From Allobosea lupini (lineage in GTDB: Bacteria; Pseudomonadota; Alphaproteobacteria; Rhizobiales; Beijerinckiaceae): a stretch of 64,000 nucleotides of DNA. Shown piece after piece: positions 8,330-16,900 of this stretch; the stretch's first letter is position 1; each line of letters opens with the position of its first letter. The notes beneath the pieces were generated by a model. The model saw only the letters and a list, made by a program, of their open reading frames with translations, had not been told where the DNA came from and did not search any database. Both the position numbers and the translations under genes were made by a program. Where the stretch lies: contig NZ_FOAN01000002.1 in the NCBI RefSeq assembly GCF_900109525.1, forward strand, positions 558,001-622,000. Reading direction: 5' to 3'.

Positions 8330-8584
8330 TCAGTGCAGGCTGACCATCCGGAGATCGTGCTCCCAAGCGTTGGCCGTCGCGGCCTCGCGGGAATCGGTCA
8401 CCAGGATCGGCGCGCCATCGGCTGCAAGCAGCGCGAAGAGCTGCAGGCCGGGTTCGATATCCGGTGCCTGCGGAAAGATGCGGGCCAGCTCATCCGACAT
8501 GATCGGCTTGAGATAGGCGACCTGGCCGTTGCCGAGAGCGGCGAATTCGGCCGTGGTCAGAGGGTTGTTTCTGGTCTCAGTCAT
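8330..8584 (-). CDS. DUF1150 family protein
   Basis: An 84-residue protein of unknown function from a family found in Alphaproteobacteria and commonly located beside small heat-shock genes, as here. Visible features are the opening TETRNNPLTTAEFAALGNGQVAYLK and the segment LFALLAADGAPILVTDSREAA. ATG at 8584 has GGAGGG five bases upstream, so longer readings are rejected. It lies 110 bp downstream of hsp20 on the same strand and may be co-transcribed with it. Confidence 0.85.
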   Translation of the reverse strand: MTETRNNPLTTAEFAALGNGQVAYLKPIMSDELARIFPQAPDIEPGLQLFALLAADGAPILVTDSREAATANAWEHDLRMVSLH

Positions 8585-8694
8585 CGCGCCCTCCTTCAGA
8601 GCAGTGCGAGGCGGTTTGATTGTGCATCCTTGATCATGAACGGAAGGCAAACCGCATGCCTTTCTCGTAAAGACCTTCTGTAGCCCTCAGGGGC

Positions 8695-9123
8695 CTAGTC
8701 GCGGCTCATGATATCGATACGCCTGACGAGCCGTTCCGGTTCCGGACGGGCCAGATCGATGGCGAGCAGCCCGTTCGAGAGATCAGCCCCCAGGACCTGC
8801 ATGCCGTCGGCGAGCAGGAAGGAGCGCTGGAACTGCCGCGCGGCGATGCCGCGATGCAGGAAATGCCGCGTCTTGTCGTCGACCTGCCGGCCGCGGATGG
8901 TCAGCTGGTTTTCCTCCAGCGTGATCTCGAGCTGGTCGCGCGAGAACCCGGCCACGGCGAGCGTGATCCTGAGCTTGTCGGGCTCATCCTCCGTGCGCGG
9001 CATGCGCTCGATATTATAGGGCGGATAGCCATCGCCGGCGCCTTTGGCGACACGGTCGAGTGCCCGCTCGATATCGTCGAAGCCGAGCAGGAAGGGATGC
9101 GACAGGCTAGGCGGACGCGTCAT
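8695..9123 (-). CDS. Small heat-shock protein, Hsp20/IbpA family
   Basis: A 142-residue ATP-independent holdase chaperone. The N-terminal HPFLLGFDDIERAL and PPYNIER segments are characteristic of alphaproteobacterial Hsp20 class A proteins. The alpha-crystallin domain spans about residues 38-125 (LRITLAVAGFSRDQLEITLEE, then the GIAARQFQRSFLL strand). An in-frame GTG lies one codon upstream; ATG at 9123 better fits the AAGGG ribosome site. A sigma32-like promoter lies 93 bp upstream, with a small hairpin covering the ribosome site. Confidence 0.92.
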   Translation of the reverse strand: MTRPPSLSHPFLLGFDDIERALDRVAKGAGDGYPPYNIERMPRTEDEPDKLRITLAVAGFSRDQLEITLEENQLTIRGRQVDDKTRHFLHRGIAARQFQRSFLLADGMQVLGADLSNGLLAIDLARPEPERLVRRIDIMSRD

Positions 9124-9215
9124 CACGAAGCCCTTGAAAAGGCGCCTCTGGAACTATCGGAGCCCGCTTGCGCAGCACCCCGCACGCGAAAGGCGAACCC
9201 AACCGCGTGACTGAG

Positions 9216-9244
9216 ATATGGCGAGCGGCGCGTGCCGCCGCAAG
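9216..9244 (-). promoter_or_regulatory. Candidate sigma32 (RpoH) promoter for hsp20
   Basis: Reading the minus strand, CTTGCGG (9244-9238), 14 bases, then CGCCATAT (9223-9216). Compared with CTTGAAA-N11-16-CCCCATNT, the -10 matches in seven of eight positions and the -35 in the core CTTG. It is placed to give a leader of roughly 85 bases before hsp20. Confidence 0.55.
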
Positions 9245-9260
9245 CCCTGCGGACGACGCC

Positions 9261-9665
9261 TCAATCCAGCGCCGCGATCGCCTCGATCTCGATCAGCAGG
9301 CGCGGATCGACGAGCGCGGTGACGCCGACCATGGTGCTCGCCGGATAGGGACCATCGCCGAGATACCTCATCCGCACCTTGCGTACGGCGACCGCCTTCT
9401 CGGTGCTGAGCCCGACGACGTAGGTCACCAGCTTGAACACTTTCGTGAAGTCGGTGCCGGCGGCGGCCAGGGCGGCGGCGAGGTTGGCGTAGACCTGCTC
9501 GGCCTGGGCGGCGATATCACCCTCCCCGACCACCTTGCCCATCGGGTCGTAAGCGACCTGGCCGGAGACATGCACCTGCTTGCCGGCCTCGACGATCGCG
9601 AGGTGCGAATAGCCGGTCGGCGGAGAGAGCGAAGCGGGATTGAGAAGATCGATCTTGCTGGGCAT
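9261..9665 (-). CDS. RidA/YjgF/YER057c family protein
   Basis: A 134-residue member of the RidA superfamily, whose archetype hydrolyses reactive enamine/imine intermediates released by PLP enzymes. Features seen are the HVSGQVAYDPMGKVVGEGDIAAQ strand-helix region and the C-terminal LVDPRLLIEIEAIAAL strand. The glycine-rich and arginine/glutamate positions that define the true RidA deaminase pocket are only partly recognisable, so it may belong to another RidA subgroup. It precedes hsp20 on the same strand, but hsp20 has its own promoter. Confidence 0.85.
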   Translation of the reverse strand: MPSKIDLLNPASLSPPTGYSHLAIVEAGKQVHVSGQVAYDPMGKVVGEGDIAAQAEQVYANLAAALAAAGTDFTKVFKLVTYVVGLSTEKAVAVRKVRMRYLGDGPYPASTMVGVTALVDPRLLIEIEAIAALD

Positions 9666-9767
9666 GGGCGGCTCCCGAGGCTAGAGCGCGCAACGCCGCG
9701 CGATCCGGCCGCAAGCTAGAGGCTGCGGGGCAGCATGTGCAAATGCCCGGGAGCGGCATGACCGGAC

Positions 9768-9795
9768 CAGGGCGCACTGTCGCCAGCGCGCCCTG
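9768..9795 (-). terminator. Hairpin downstream of chemoreceptor gene
   Basis: CAGGGCGC, a 12-base loop, then GCGCCCTG. It lies 63 bp past the chemoreceptor stop codon. There is no T-run, so it is a weak or factor-assisted terminator at best. Confidence 0.45.
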
Positions 9796-9857
9796 TGAGC
9801 CCGACACGGTCAGAAGTCGGTTGCCTCGACGATCTGCCGCGCGATGCAGTCGCCGGC

Positions 9858-11690
9858 TTAGAACTCTTCCCAGCCCGCCGCAGAGCCATTGGCGACCCGG
9901 CGTTGACTTGAACCTGCCTGACGGGACACCGGGGCGGAAGCCGGGCGCGCCATCTGGGCGGCCGCTTGCCGCAACTGAGCCACGCCTTCGACCGTGCGAT
10001 CGCCTTTCGTCGCTACGCCGGCGACGCGGAAGCCGCCCACGAGCCCCTGCAGCGAGTCGGTTGCCAATTGCAGCTCTGCTGCGACGCTCGCACTCTGATC
10101 GGCCATCGACGAATTGCGCTGGGTCATCTCGTCCATATGGGCGACAACCTTCGCCACTTCCTCGATCCCGTTCGCCTGCTCGCGCGAGGCGCTCTTGATC
10201 TCGTCCAGCGCGGCAGAGACGCTGGTCGAGGAGGTGACGATCTCGCCCAGCGCCGACCCAGCCTGCTGGACGAGCCTGACGCCTCCTGCAACCTCGGCAG
10301 TGGAATTGGTGATCAGCTTCTTGATGTCGTTGGCCGCATCGCTGGAGCGCTGCGCCAGCGTGCGCACCTCCGATGCGACGACTGCGAAGCCCTTGCCGGC
10401 ATCCCCCGCCCTCGCCGCCTCGACGGCCGCATTCAAGGCGAGCAGATTTGTCTGGAACGCGATGTCGTCGATGACGCGGATGATCTCGCCGATATCGCCG
10501 GACGCCTTCTCGATCCGCTCCATCGCGATCACCGCATCGCCCACGATGGCTCCGCCTCGGTTGGCGACGCCATTGGCCACGGCCCCGAGTTCAGCCGCCT
10601 CGCGCGCGCGCTCGAAGCTCTGCTTCACGGAAGCCGCGAGCTCCTCCGTGGTCGCGGCGGTCTCTTCGAGGGATGCGGCCTGTTCTTCCGTGCGCTGGGC
10701 AAGATCCTTGCTGTCCGAACCAATGCGACGCGATCCGACGGAGATGCGCTCGGAAATTCCGGTGACGGTCTGAATCACGTTCGAGAACGTATCCAGAAGC
10801 TCGTTGATGCCGTTGCAGAGTTCACCGATCTCTCCGGACTTGCCATCCAGCGGCACGCGCTGCGTCAAATCCTTCGCCTGCGTGGCCACGATGACGGAGC
10901 GCGTCTGCTCCACCGCTGCCTCGAGCGCCGCGGTGGCGAGCTTGCTGGCCGTGATGTCGGTGGCGTATTTGACGACCTTGTAGGGCTTACCCAGCGAATC
11001 GAGGATCGGGTTGTAGCTCGCCTGGATCCAGACCTTGCGGCCGCCCTTGCCGATCCGCAGATACTGGTTCTCGTCGTATTCGCCGCATGCGAGCTTTTGC
11101 CAGAACCGGGCGTAAGCCTCGGTGTCGCGCTCGAGCGGCTGCACGAACATCGAATGGTGCTGTCCCTTGACTTCACCGATCGTATAGCCCAGCGCCCGCA
11201 GGAAGTTCTCGTTGGCGTCGAGAACCTTGCCCGTCAAGTCGAACTCGATGACCGCCTGCGCCTTCCTGATCGCCGCGAGCTGACCTTCAGCATTCGACAC
11301 CGCTTCCTTGATGCCGGTGATGTCGTTGGCGTACTTGATCACCTTGAACGGCCGCTTGCCGTCGGTTCCGCAGATCGGCGTGTAGGTCGCCTGAAGCCAG
11401 ACCCGCTTGCCGCTCTTGGCAACGCGCGCGAACTGCGCCTGGAACGCCTTGCCCCCGCTCAGATCCTGCCAGAAGCTGCGATAGGCTTCCGTAGCCCTCT
11501 CCTCGGGCGGCACGAACATGGAGTGATGCTGCCCGATGATCTCGGAGCGCTGGTAACCGACAGCCTGCAGGAACAGATCGTTTGCCTCGATGATCTTGCC
11601 GTCGAGATCAAATTCGATGACGGCCTGCCAACGTCGAATCGACAACGCCTCGGCGGTCGCTTGTGTCCCGCTCTTTTTGAAAAGATTCAT
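9858..11690 (-). CDS. Soluble methyl-accepting chemotaxis protein with two PAS domains and CheR/CheB tether
   Basis: A 610-residue cytoplasmic chemoreceptor; no transmembrane segment or signal peptide is present. Two PAS domains in tandem (about residues 18-130 and 140-252) share the phrase GQHHSMFV and look like an internal duplication. They are followed by a short HAMP-like region and the MCP signalling coiled coil, with the hairpin tip near [19 protein letters not shown]. The protein ends in GWEEF, matching the xWxxF pentapeptide that docks CheR/CheB. No che genes are nearby, so it feeds an array encoded elsewhere. The ligand or cofactor of the PAS domains (redox, oxygen) is unknown. Confidence 0.92.
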   Translation of the reverse strand: MNLFKKSGTQATAEALSIRRWQAVIEFDLDGKIIEANDLFLQAVGYQRSEIIGQHHSMFVPPEERATEAYRSFWQDLSGGKAFQAQFARVAKSGKRVWLQATYTPICGTDGKRPFKVIKYANDITGIKEAVSNAEGQLAAIRKAQAVIEFDLTGKVLDANENFLRALGYTIGEVKGQHHSMFVQPLERDTEAYARFWQKLACGEYDENQYLRIGKGGRKVWIQASYNPILDSLGKPYKVVKYATDITASKLATAALEAAVEQTRSVIVATQAKDLTQRVPLDGKSGEIGELCNGINELLDTFSNVIQTVTGISERISVGSRRIGSDSKDLAQRTEEQAASLEETAATTEELAASVKQSFERAREAAELGAVANGVANRGGAIVGDAVIAMERIEKASGDIGEIIRVIDDIAFQTNLLALNAAVEAARAGDAGKGFAVVASEVRTLAQRSSDAANDIKKLITNSTAEVAGGVRLVQQAGSALGEIVTSSTSVSAALDEIKSASREQANGIEEVAKVVAHMDEMTQRNSSMADQSASVAAELQLATDSLQGLVGGFRVAGVATKGDRTVEGVAQLRQAAAQMARPASAPVSRQAGSSQRRVANGSAAGWEEF

Positions 11691-12026
11691 TCAGGCCGCC
11701 CCTTGACCGCGAAGTTAATGCCGCAACGTCAATGACGTTTAATGAAGATCGTTAGCAAAGCATTACGCGGAACGGGGCCAAGGCTCGCGCCGAGAGTTTT
11801 TGCGCTCTGCCTGGATATTATCCAGTACAATAATCTACTATAGGTTGTATTCGCGATAGATGGAGCAAAGCCCAACTGCACCGGGCCCACGCCGAATGTT
11901 TTGTGGAGGATAGCGGAAGCCATGAGCGAGGGCATGGCAATCGAGCGTCCGGCTGGCCACACCAGGACGCAACCGGGTCGGAACTGCGCCGGTCCTATTC
12001 AGAACGATAATCCGGGGATATCGCGA
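11691..12026. other. Intergenic region between chemoreceptor and tRNA-His
   Basis: 336 bases without a convincing gene. The half near the chemoreceptor is AT-richer and should hold its promoter. It contains the perfect palindrome CTGGATA-T-TATCCAG (11811-11825) and, next to it, TACAA...TTGTA arms (11826-11850), both possible regulator sites. Confidence 0.5.
11811..11825. promoter_or_regulatory. 15-bp palindrome, possible operator
   Basis: CTGGATA-T-TATCCAG is a perfect inverted repeat about 120 bp upstream of the chemoreceptor start. The position suits an operator or activator site; no regulator can be named. Confidence 0.35.
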
Positions 12027-12103
12027 TGGTACAGCCACCCCGGCTTGAACGGGGGACCTCTAGATCCACAATCTAGCGCTCTAACCAACTGAGCTATGGC
12101 TGC
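12027..12103 (-). tRNA. tRNA-His (GTG), CCA encoded, no G-1
   Basis: A complete cloverleaf on the minus strand: acceptor GCAGCCA pairing with TGGCTGT, D-loop AGCTCAGTTGGTTAGAGC, anticodon loop ATTGTGGAT (anticodon GTG), T-arm with GTTCAAG, discriminator A and encoded CCA (12029-12027). G1 pairs with U72 and position 73 is A. Most bacterial tRNA-His have an extra G-1 opposite C73; the alternative set seen here is the one described for a clade of Alphaproteobacteria with a divergent histidyl-tRNA synthetase. Confidence 0.95.
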
Positions 12104-12228
12104 ACGGCTCGCGCCGAAGTCGCGACCTTGGAACCGATCCGGCGACGGCGCGGAACCTAGTGCCACGCCTCGCCGAATGCAACGGCAAATACAGGGCCGG
12201 GCGTGGAAAACCGCGCCGGCCTTCAAAA

Positions 12229-13137
12229 TCAGCGGCGGGGCAGTTCCTGGCGCGCCGTTGCGGCGAGATCGCCGAGATGGGCGGCGAAGGATTCGTAGCT
12301 GCGGCGGAAGGCCTTGGTCTGGAGCGCGACAGCGTCTGCAGTGCTCTGCGTGCGCGCCAAGGTCTCGACCTCGCCCAGCGTCGCCTTGAGCTCGGCGCAG
12401 GCATGGTCGAGAACCTTGGCCTGGACGACGCCGAAGGCGCGCGTGAGTGCCAGGGCCGGCTCGATCCAGACAGCCGCCGAGAAAGCGGCGATGGGAGCCG
12501 GCTTCCGCGCCTCGACCGGCTTGGTGACAACGGGGGCGCTCGCCACAGGCGCCGCAACGGGCTTGGCTGGCTGAACGGCTTCGGTGACCTTGGCCGCAAC
12601 GGGAGCCACCGGCTTTACAGCAGCGGGTTCGACCTTGGCGGGAGTGGGCTGCGTCTTGACCGGCTCGGCAGCGACCTTGGCAGGCGCGGGCTTGAGGGCC
12701 GGAGAAGCGACCTTGGCGGAAGGCCTCGCAATCTTGGTCTTCTGCGGGGCGACACGCTTGGTGGGCTCGGCAGCAGGCTTCGCGACAGGCTTCGCTGCGG
12801 GCGCGGCGGCAACGACCGGGGCGGGCTTCACCACCGGCTGCGGGACAGCCTGCGGGACGGCGGGCTTGATAGCAGCAGGCTTGGGAGCAGCGGGCTTGGG
12901 AGCAGCGGCAGCGGACTTCGATTCGACCTTGGGAGCGGGCGCAACCGCGACCGGATCGGCAACGGGCTTCACCTCGGCCGCAGGCTTGATTTCCACCGGC
13001 TTGGATTCCAGCGGCCTGACCTCCGGAGCCTTGACGGGCGCAGCCTGCACGGCCGGCGCAACCGGCTTCGGCTCGCTCAGCGCCTTGACCGGCGCGAGGC
13101 TGACCGGCGCCTTGCCGGGGATCGTCTGCTTAGCCAT
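12229..13137 (-). CDS. Phasin-family protein with long Pro/Ala/Lys-rich N-terminal region
   Basis: A 302-residue protein. About the first 205 residues are low-complexity, dominated by P, A, K and V with recurring motifs such as KPVA, PAAK and PKPAAP, likely disordered and strongly cationic. The last 95 residues form an amphipathic helical domain (SAAVWIEPALALTRAFGVVQAK...SYESFAAHLGDL) resembling phasin, the surface protein of polyhydroxyalkanoate granules. AGGAGAG precedes the ATG. The basic tail could bind DNA, as in PhaM/PhaF-type granule-nucleoid linkers; that is inference. The shorter phasin gene lies 161 bp upstream on the same strand. Confidence 0.72.
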   Translation of the reverse strand: MAKQTIPGKAPVSLAPVKALSEPKPVAPAVQAAPVKAPEVRPLESKPVEIKPAAEVKPVADPVAVAPAPKVESKSAAAAPKPAAPKPAAIKPAVPQAVPQPVVKPAPVVAAAPAAKPVAKPAAEPTKRVAPQKTKIARPSAKVASPALKPAPAKVAAEPVKTQPTPAKVEPAAVKPVAPVAAKVTEAVQPAKPVAAPVASAPVVTKPVEARKPAPIAAFSAAVWIEPALALTRAFGVVQAKVLDHACAELKATLGEVETLARTQSTADAVALQTKAFRRSYESFAAHLGDLAATARQELPRR

Positions 13138-13298
13138 CGGATCTCTCCTTCACGGTTTCGGCAGGACATGCCTGCGCGATAGACGGAGCCGGGCACGAGC
13201 AAACTCCGGCAGGGCGAGTCTCGCCCCAACAAAGAGTCACGCACCGGCCCGGCCGCTTGGTCGTGAAAGCCTGCTCCGCGCTCGCGGCGCTCAAGGCC

Positions 13299-13694
13299 TC
13301 ACTTCAGCTTGGTCGCCTTGGCGGCGGTCTCGGCCGTCTTCTTGGCCGCATCCTGCACGCTCGCGCCGACTTCCTTGAGCTGCGCCTGCAGCGCGGCGAC
13401 CTGCGCCTTCAGGAATTCGGACTGGTGCTGGAGCACCTCGTTCATGTCCTTGGACTTGACCAGCTTGTCGGCGAGGTCGAAGGCGGCCGCGATGTTGTTT
13501 TCGGCATAGGACATCGCCTTCTTGGTCATGTCCTGCACGTTGACGCGGGCCGACTCGGCCGAGCCATGGGCGCTGTCGACCGCCTTCTGGGCGGCGCCGA
13601 TGAAGCCGTCGAAGGCCTTGCGCGCCTGATCGACGCTCTTTTCGGCGAAATCGCGCATCTCGGTGGGAACTTCGTAGGGAAGCTTGCCGTCCAT
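13299..13694 (-). CDS. Phasin (PHA granule-associated protein)
   Basis: A 131-residue, lysine- and alanine-rich helical protein that coats polyhydroxyalkanoate granules. It matches the phasin_2 type: VPTEMRDFAEKSVDQARKAFD near the start, then long amphipathic helices ending EVGASVQDAAKKTAETAAKA. ATG at 13694 has AGGAGG seven to twelve bases upstream; the longer frame to 13799 runs through a regulatory palindrome and is rejected. The 26-bp palindrome at 13757-13782 suggests control by the PHA-responsive repressor PhaR. Confidence 0.88.
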   Translation of the reverse strand: MDGKLPYEVPTEMRDFAEKSVDQARKAFDGFIGAAQKAVDSAHGSAESARVNVQDMTKKAMSYAENNIAAAFDLADKLVKSKDMNEVLQHQSEFLKAQVAALQAQLKEVGASVQDAAKKTAETAAKATKLK

Positions 13695-13756
13695 GGTAGG
13701 TCCTCCTGCGACCGAGCCAAGCGTCCGCGCCGTCTCCGGCGCCGCGCTCCTATTGT

Positions 13757-13782
13757 GCACTGCAATATCATTATTGCAGTGC
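13757..13782. promoter_or_regulatory. Palindrome before phasin, candidate PhaR operator
   Basis: GCACTGCAATA-TCAT-TATTGCAGTGC is a perfect 11-bp inverted repeat with TTGCAGTGCAA nested in its right half. TGC/GCA-rich palindromes of this kind are the recognised PhaR sites in alphaproteobacterial phasin promoters. It lies 62 bp before the phasin start. Confidence 0.6.
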
Positions 13783-13889
13783 AATGACAATGCCGCCACC
13801 GAGACGGCGGCGGGGGCATATTAACGTTGTTTTGAAACGTCAGGGGAGAGGCCGGGTTCCCGCATGGATTCACCCCGCTCGCGCAGTTA

Positions 13890-13904
13890 TTAAAGATTTG
13901 TTAG
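13890..13904 (+). promoter_or_regulatory. CtrA-like box among GANTC sites upstream of kinase
   Basis: TTAA-AGATTTG-TTAG matches the CtrA consensus TTAA-N7-TTAA with one mismatch and lies 45 bp before the kinase start. Three GANTC sites (CcrM methylation sites) lie nearby: GATTC at 13867-13871, GAGTC at 13923-13927 and GAATC at 13956-13960. Confidence 0.5.
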
Positions 13905-13949
13905 GCATATTCGCGCGGGCTGGAGTCGCCAGCAGCAGAGCGGAGCAGG

Positions 13950-16900
13950 ATGAGCGAATCCGGACAGGATTGGAACGGCCTCACCGGCGCCCTGGCGCTG
14001 GATCCCGCGCTCGCGGGCTTTGCCCGTGACGGCGCGCTGCTGCTCTGGCCAGCCGACGGCGACGCCCCGGCCTTCGCCAACGCCGGCGGCCGGGCCCTGC
14101 TCGACGCGTTCGGCGGAGCCGCCAAGCTTCCCGCGGCAACGCGCGAGCGTTTACGGCTGCTTGCCGGCGGGCTCGCCTCACCGACGGCGCTGAGGCTGGA
14201 ACGATTGCGGCTCGGCGCCTCTCTCGCAGGGCTCGTGACCTGCGGCTGCAAGCGCATCGAGACCGACTCCGGCCTGGCGCTGGCGATCGGCGTCACCGCC
14301 TCCGAATTGCGCCGCCTCGGCATCACCGTGCCCAAGGGCGAGTCGGCGGCGGTCGCTGCCCCCTCTCCTGCCGCGCCCTCGGCGGCGCCTGTCATGGCAG
14401 GCACCACCGGCGAATCACCCGAGCAGCCGCGCCGCGCCAATCTACGCTTCCTGTGGGAAAGCGACCTCGACGGGACGCTGGTCAGCCTGTCGCAGGACTT
14501 CGCGGCGCTGGTCGGCCAGAAGGTCGCGAGCGCGACGCAGGGACGCAACTGGTCCGCGCTGCTCGCCAGCGACGTCGTCGATCTCGAGGGCGACCTGGCG
14601 ACACGCCTCGCGACCTCCTCGACCTGGAGCGGCCGGGCCGTGCTCTGGCGCGTTTCCCCAGACGAAGGCGCACGCGTCGAGCTGTCCGGCTTCCCGCTGT
14701 TCGATAGTGAGCGCAATCCCGCCGGCTTTCGCGGCTTCGGCCTCACCCGCTCGCCCGCCAACGAGACTTTTCCGCGGCGGGAAACACCTGAAGCGAACGT
14801 CGCTTCCTTAGTTCCGGAGGCTGATATCCCGGCGGCAGAACCGCCGATCGCAGCCATCGCGGAAGCCCCCACGCCCGCCGTTCCTTCGATCGAAACCGCC
14901 GAGGCGGCGCCGATCGAGCCGGCCCGGGCAGAGGCCGGCGACGACGAGATCGACGGCGTGCCGACTGATCCGGACGCGCCCGCCGAGGCGTCCTCCGAGC
15001 CGGACGAAACCGTGGAAGCGCAAGACGCGCCGGCCGAGCCCGAAGCGTCGGATGACGATGCCACGACAGAGCAAGCCGAAGACGGAGGCGAGGCCGCCAA
15101 GGCCAGCGAACCGCCGCCGGCTGCCGAAGCGCCGCCGGCCAATGTCGTGCCGCTGCGCAATGGCCATCTGGCCGCCGTTCGCCCAGTGCTTGAGCCGTCC
15201 AAGACCCTGCTCTCCTCGGCCGAACGCAATGCCTTCCGCGAGATCGCCAAGGCGCTCGGCGCCCGCATCGCCGGCGAAGAAGACGAGCCAGGCGGCCCTC
15301 GTCTGCCGGTCGCGGCGCAACTGCGCGTGCGAGAGAAGGAGGCGAACGACGCCAAGGACGAATCGTCTGCCGCGATTCCCTCGACTGCTGCGCCGGTGCA
15401 GCCCTCGGCTCCGGAAGGGCGCCCCCGCGTCGCCAACGCCCATGCGGAGATTCTGGACCGACTCCCGATCGCCGTGCTGGTCAATCGCGACGAGACGGCA
15501 CTCTACGCCAACCGCACCCTGCTCGACCTGCTGGATTATGCCGATCTCGACGATCTCTCGGCGGCGGGCGGCATCAGCACGCTGATCAGGGGCGTGAGCC
15601 GCAGCAGCGACGGCGCGATGATCCTGGTCGACCGCAAGGGCGGGCTGATCAGCGTCGACGGCCGGCTCTCGAGCGTGAGCTGGCAGGGCGAGCCTGCGAC
15701 GCTGATGGCCTTCCGCAACAGCGTGCCGGGCGGCGACCTCAGGATGCTGACGCCCGAGGAGGCGGAAGAGCAGGAGCTCGCGGCCGAGTTCGCGGCGGAG
15801 GAAGAAGAGGCCACGTCCCGCGTCGAGCAGCTGCGGCTGGAGGGACAGGCCAACGACGCTCGCGTATCCGAGCTGTCTGCAATGCTCGACACCGCGACGG
15901 ATGGCGTCGTCACCGTCGACGGGCGCGGGCGCATCCTGTCGCTCAACAAGAGCGCCGAGGCGCTGTTCGGCTATGACCAGCGCGAGGTCGCCGGCGAGCT
16001 CTTCACCTTGCTCTTCGCGCCGGAGAGTCATTCCCCCGCCCTCGACTATCTCGATGGGCTGATCGGCGGTGGCGTCGCCTCGCTGATGAATGATGGCCGC
16101 GAGGTCATCGGCCGCGTGCGCCAGGGCGGGCGCATCCCGCTGTTCATGACCATGGGCCGCATCGCCGAAGGGCCGGACAGCAAGTTCTGCGCGGTCCTGC
16201 GCGACATCACCGCCTGGAAGAAGACCGAGGGCGAGCTTGTCGAAGCGCGCAAGAGCGCCGAGAAGGCGAGCGCGCAGAAATCGGACGTGCTGGCCAAGAT
16301 CAGCCACGAGATCCGCACGCCGCTCAACGCCATCATCGGCTTCGCCGAGGTGATGGCGGAGGAGCGCTTCGGCCCGATCGAGAACGAGCGCTACAAGGAG
16401 TATCTGCGCGACATCCACCTGTCGGGCGGCTACGTCATCAGCCTGGTCAACGACCTGCTCGACCTCGCCAAGATCGAGGCCGGCAAGCTCGACCTCGACT
16501 TCGTCAGCGTCAACCTGAACGAGATCGCGCTCTCGGCCGTCAATCTGCTGCAGCCGGAAGCCCAGCGCGGCCGCGTCGTGCTGCGCTCCGGTCTCGCGCC
16601 GAAGCTGCCGCCGGTGGTCGCCGACGAGCGTTCGCTGCGCCAGATCGTGATCAACCTGCTCTCCAATGCGGTGAAGTTCACAGATGCCGGCGGACAGGTG
16701 ATCGTCTCGACCGCGCTCGGCGACCAGGGCGAGGCGATCCTGCGGGTCCGCGACACCGGCATCGGCATGGACGATGACGAGATCAAATTGGCGCTGGAGC
16801 CGTTCCGGCAGGTGCCGACGACGCGCAGATCGGGTGGGACCGGCCTCGGCCTGCCCCTGACCAAGGCGCTGGTCGAAGCCAACCGCGCGGCGCTCTCCAT

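Noticed and set aside
12160..13378. Plus-strand ORFs of 340 and 264 residues rich in Gly, Leu, Arg or Ala, Thr
   Set aside because: They mirror the Pro/Ala/Lys repeats of the phasin-like gene on the other strand.
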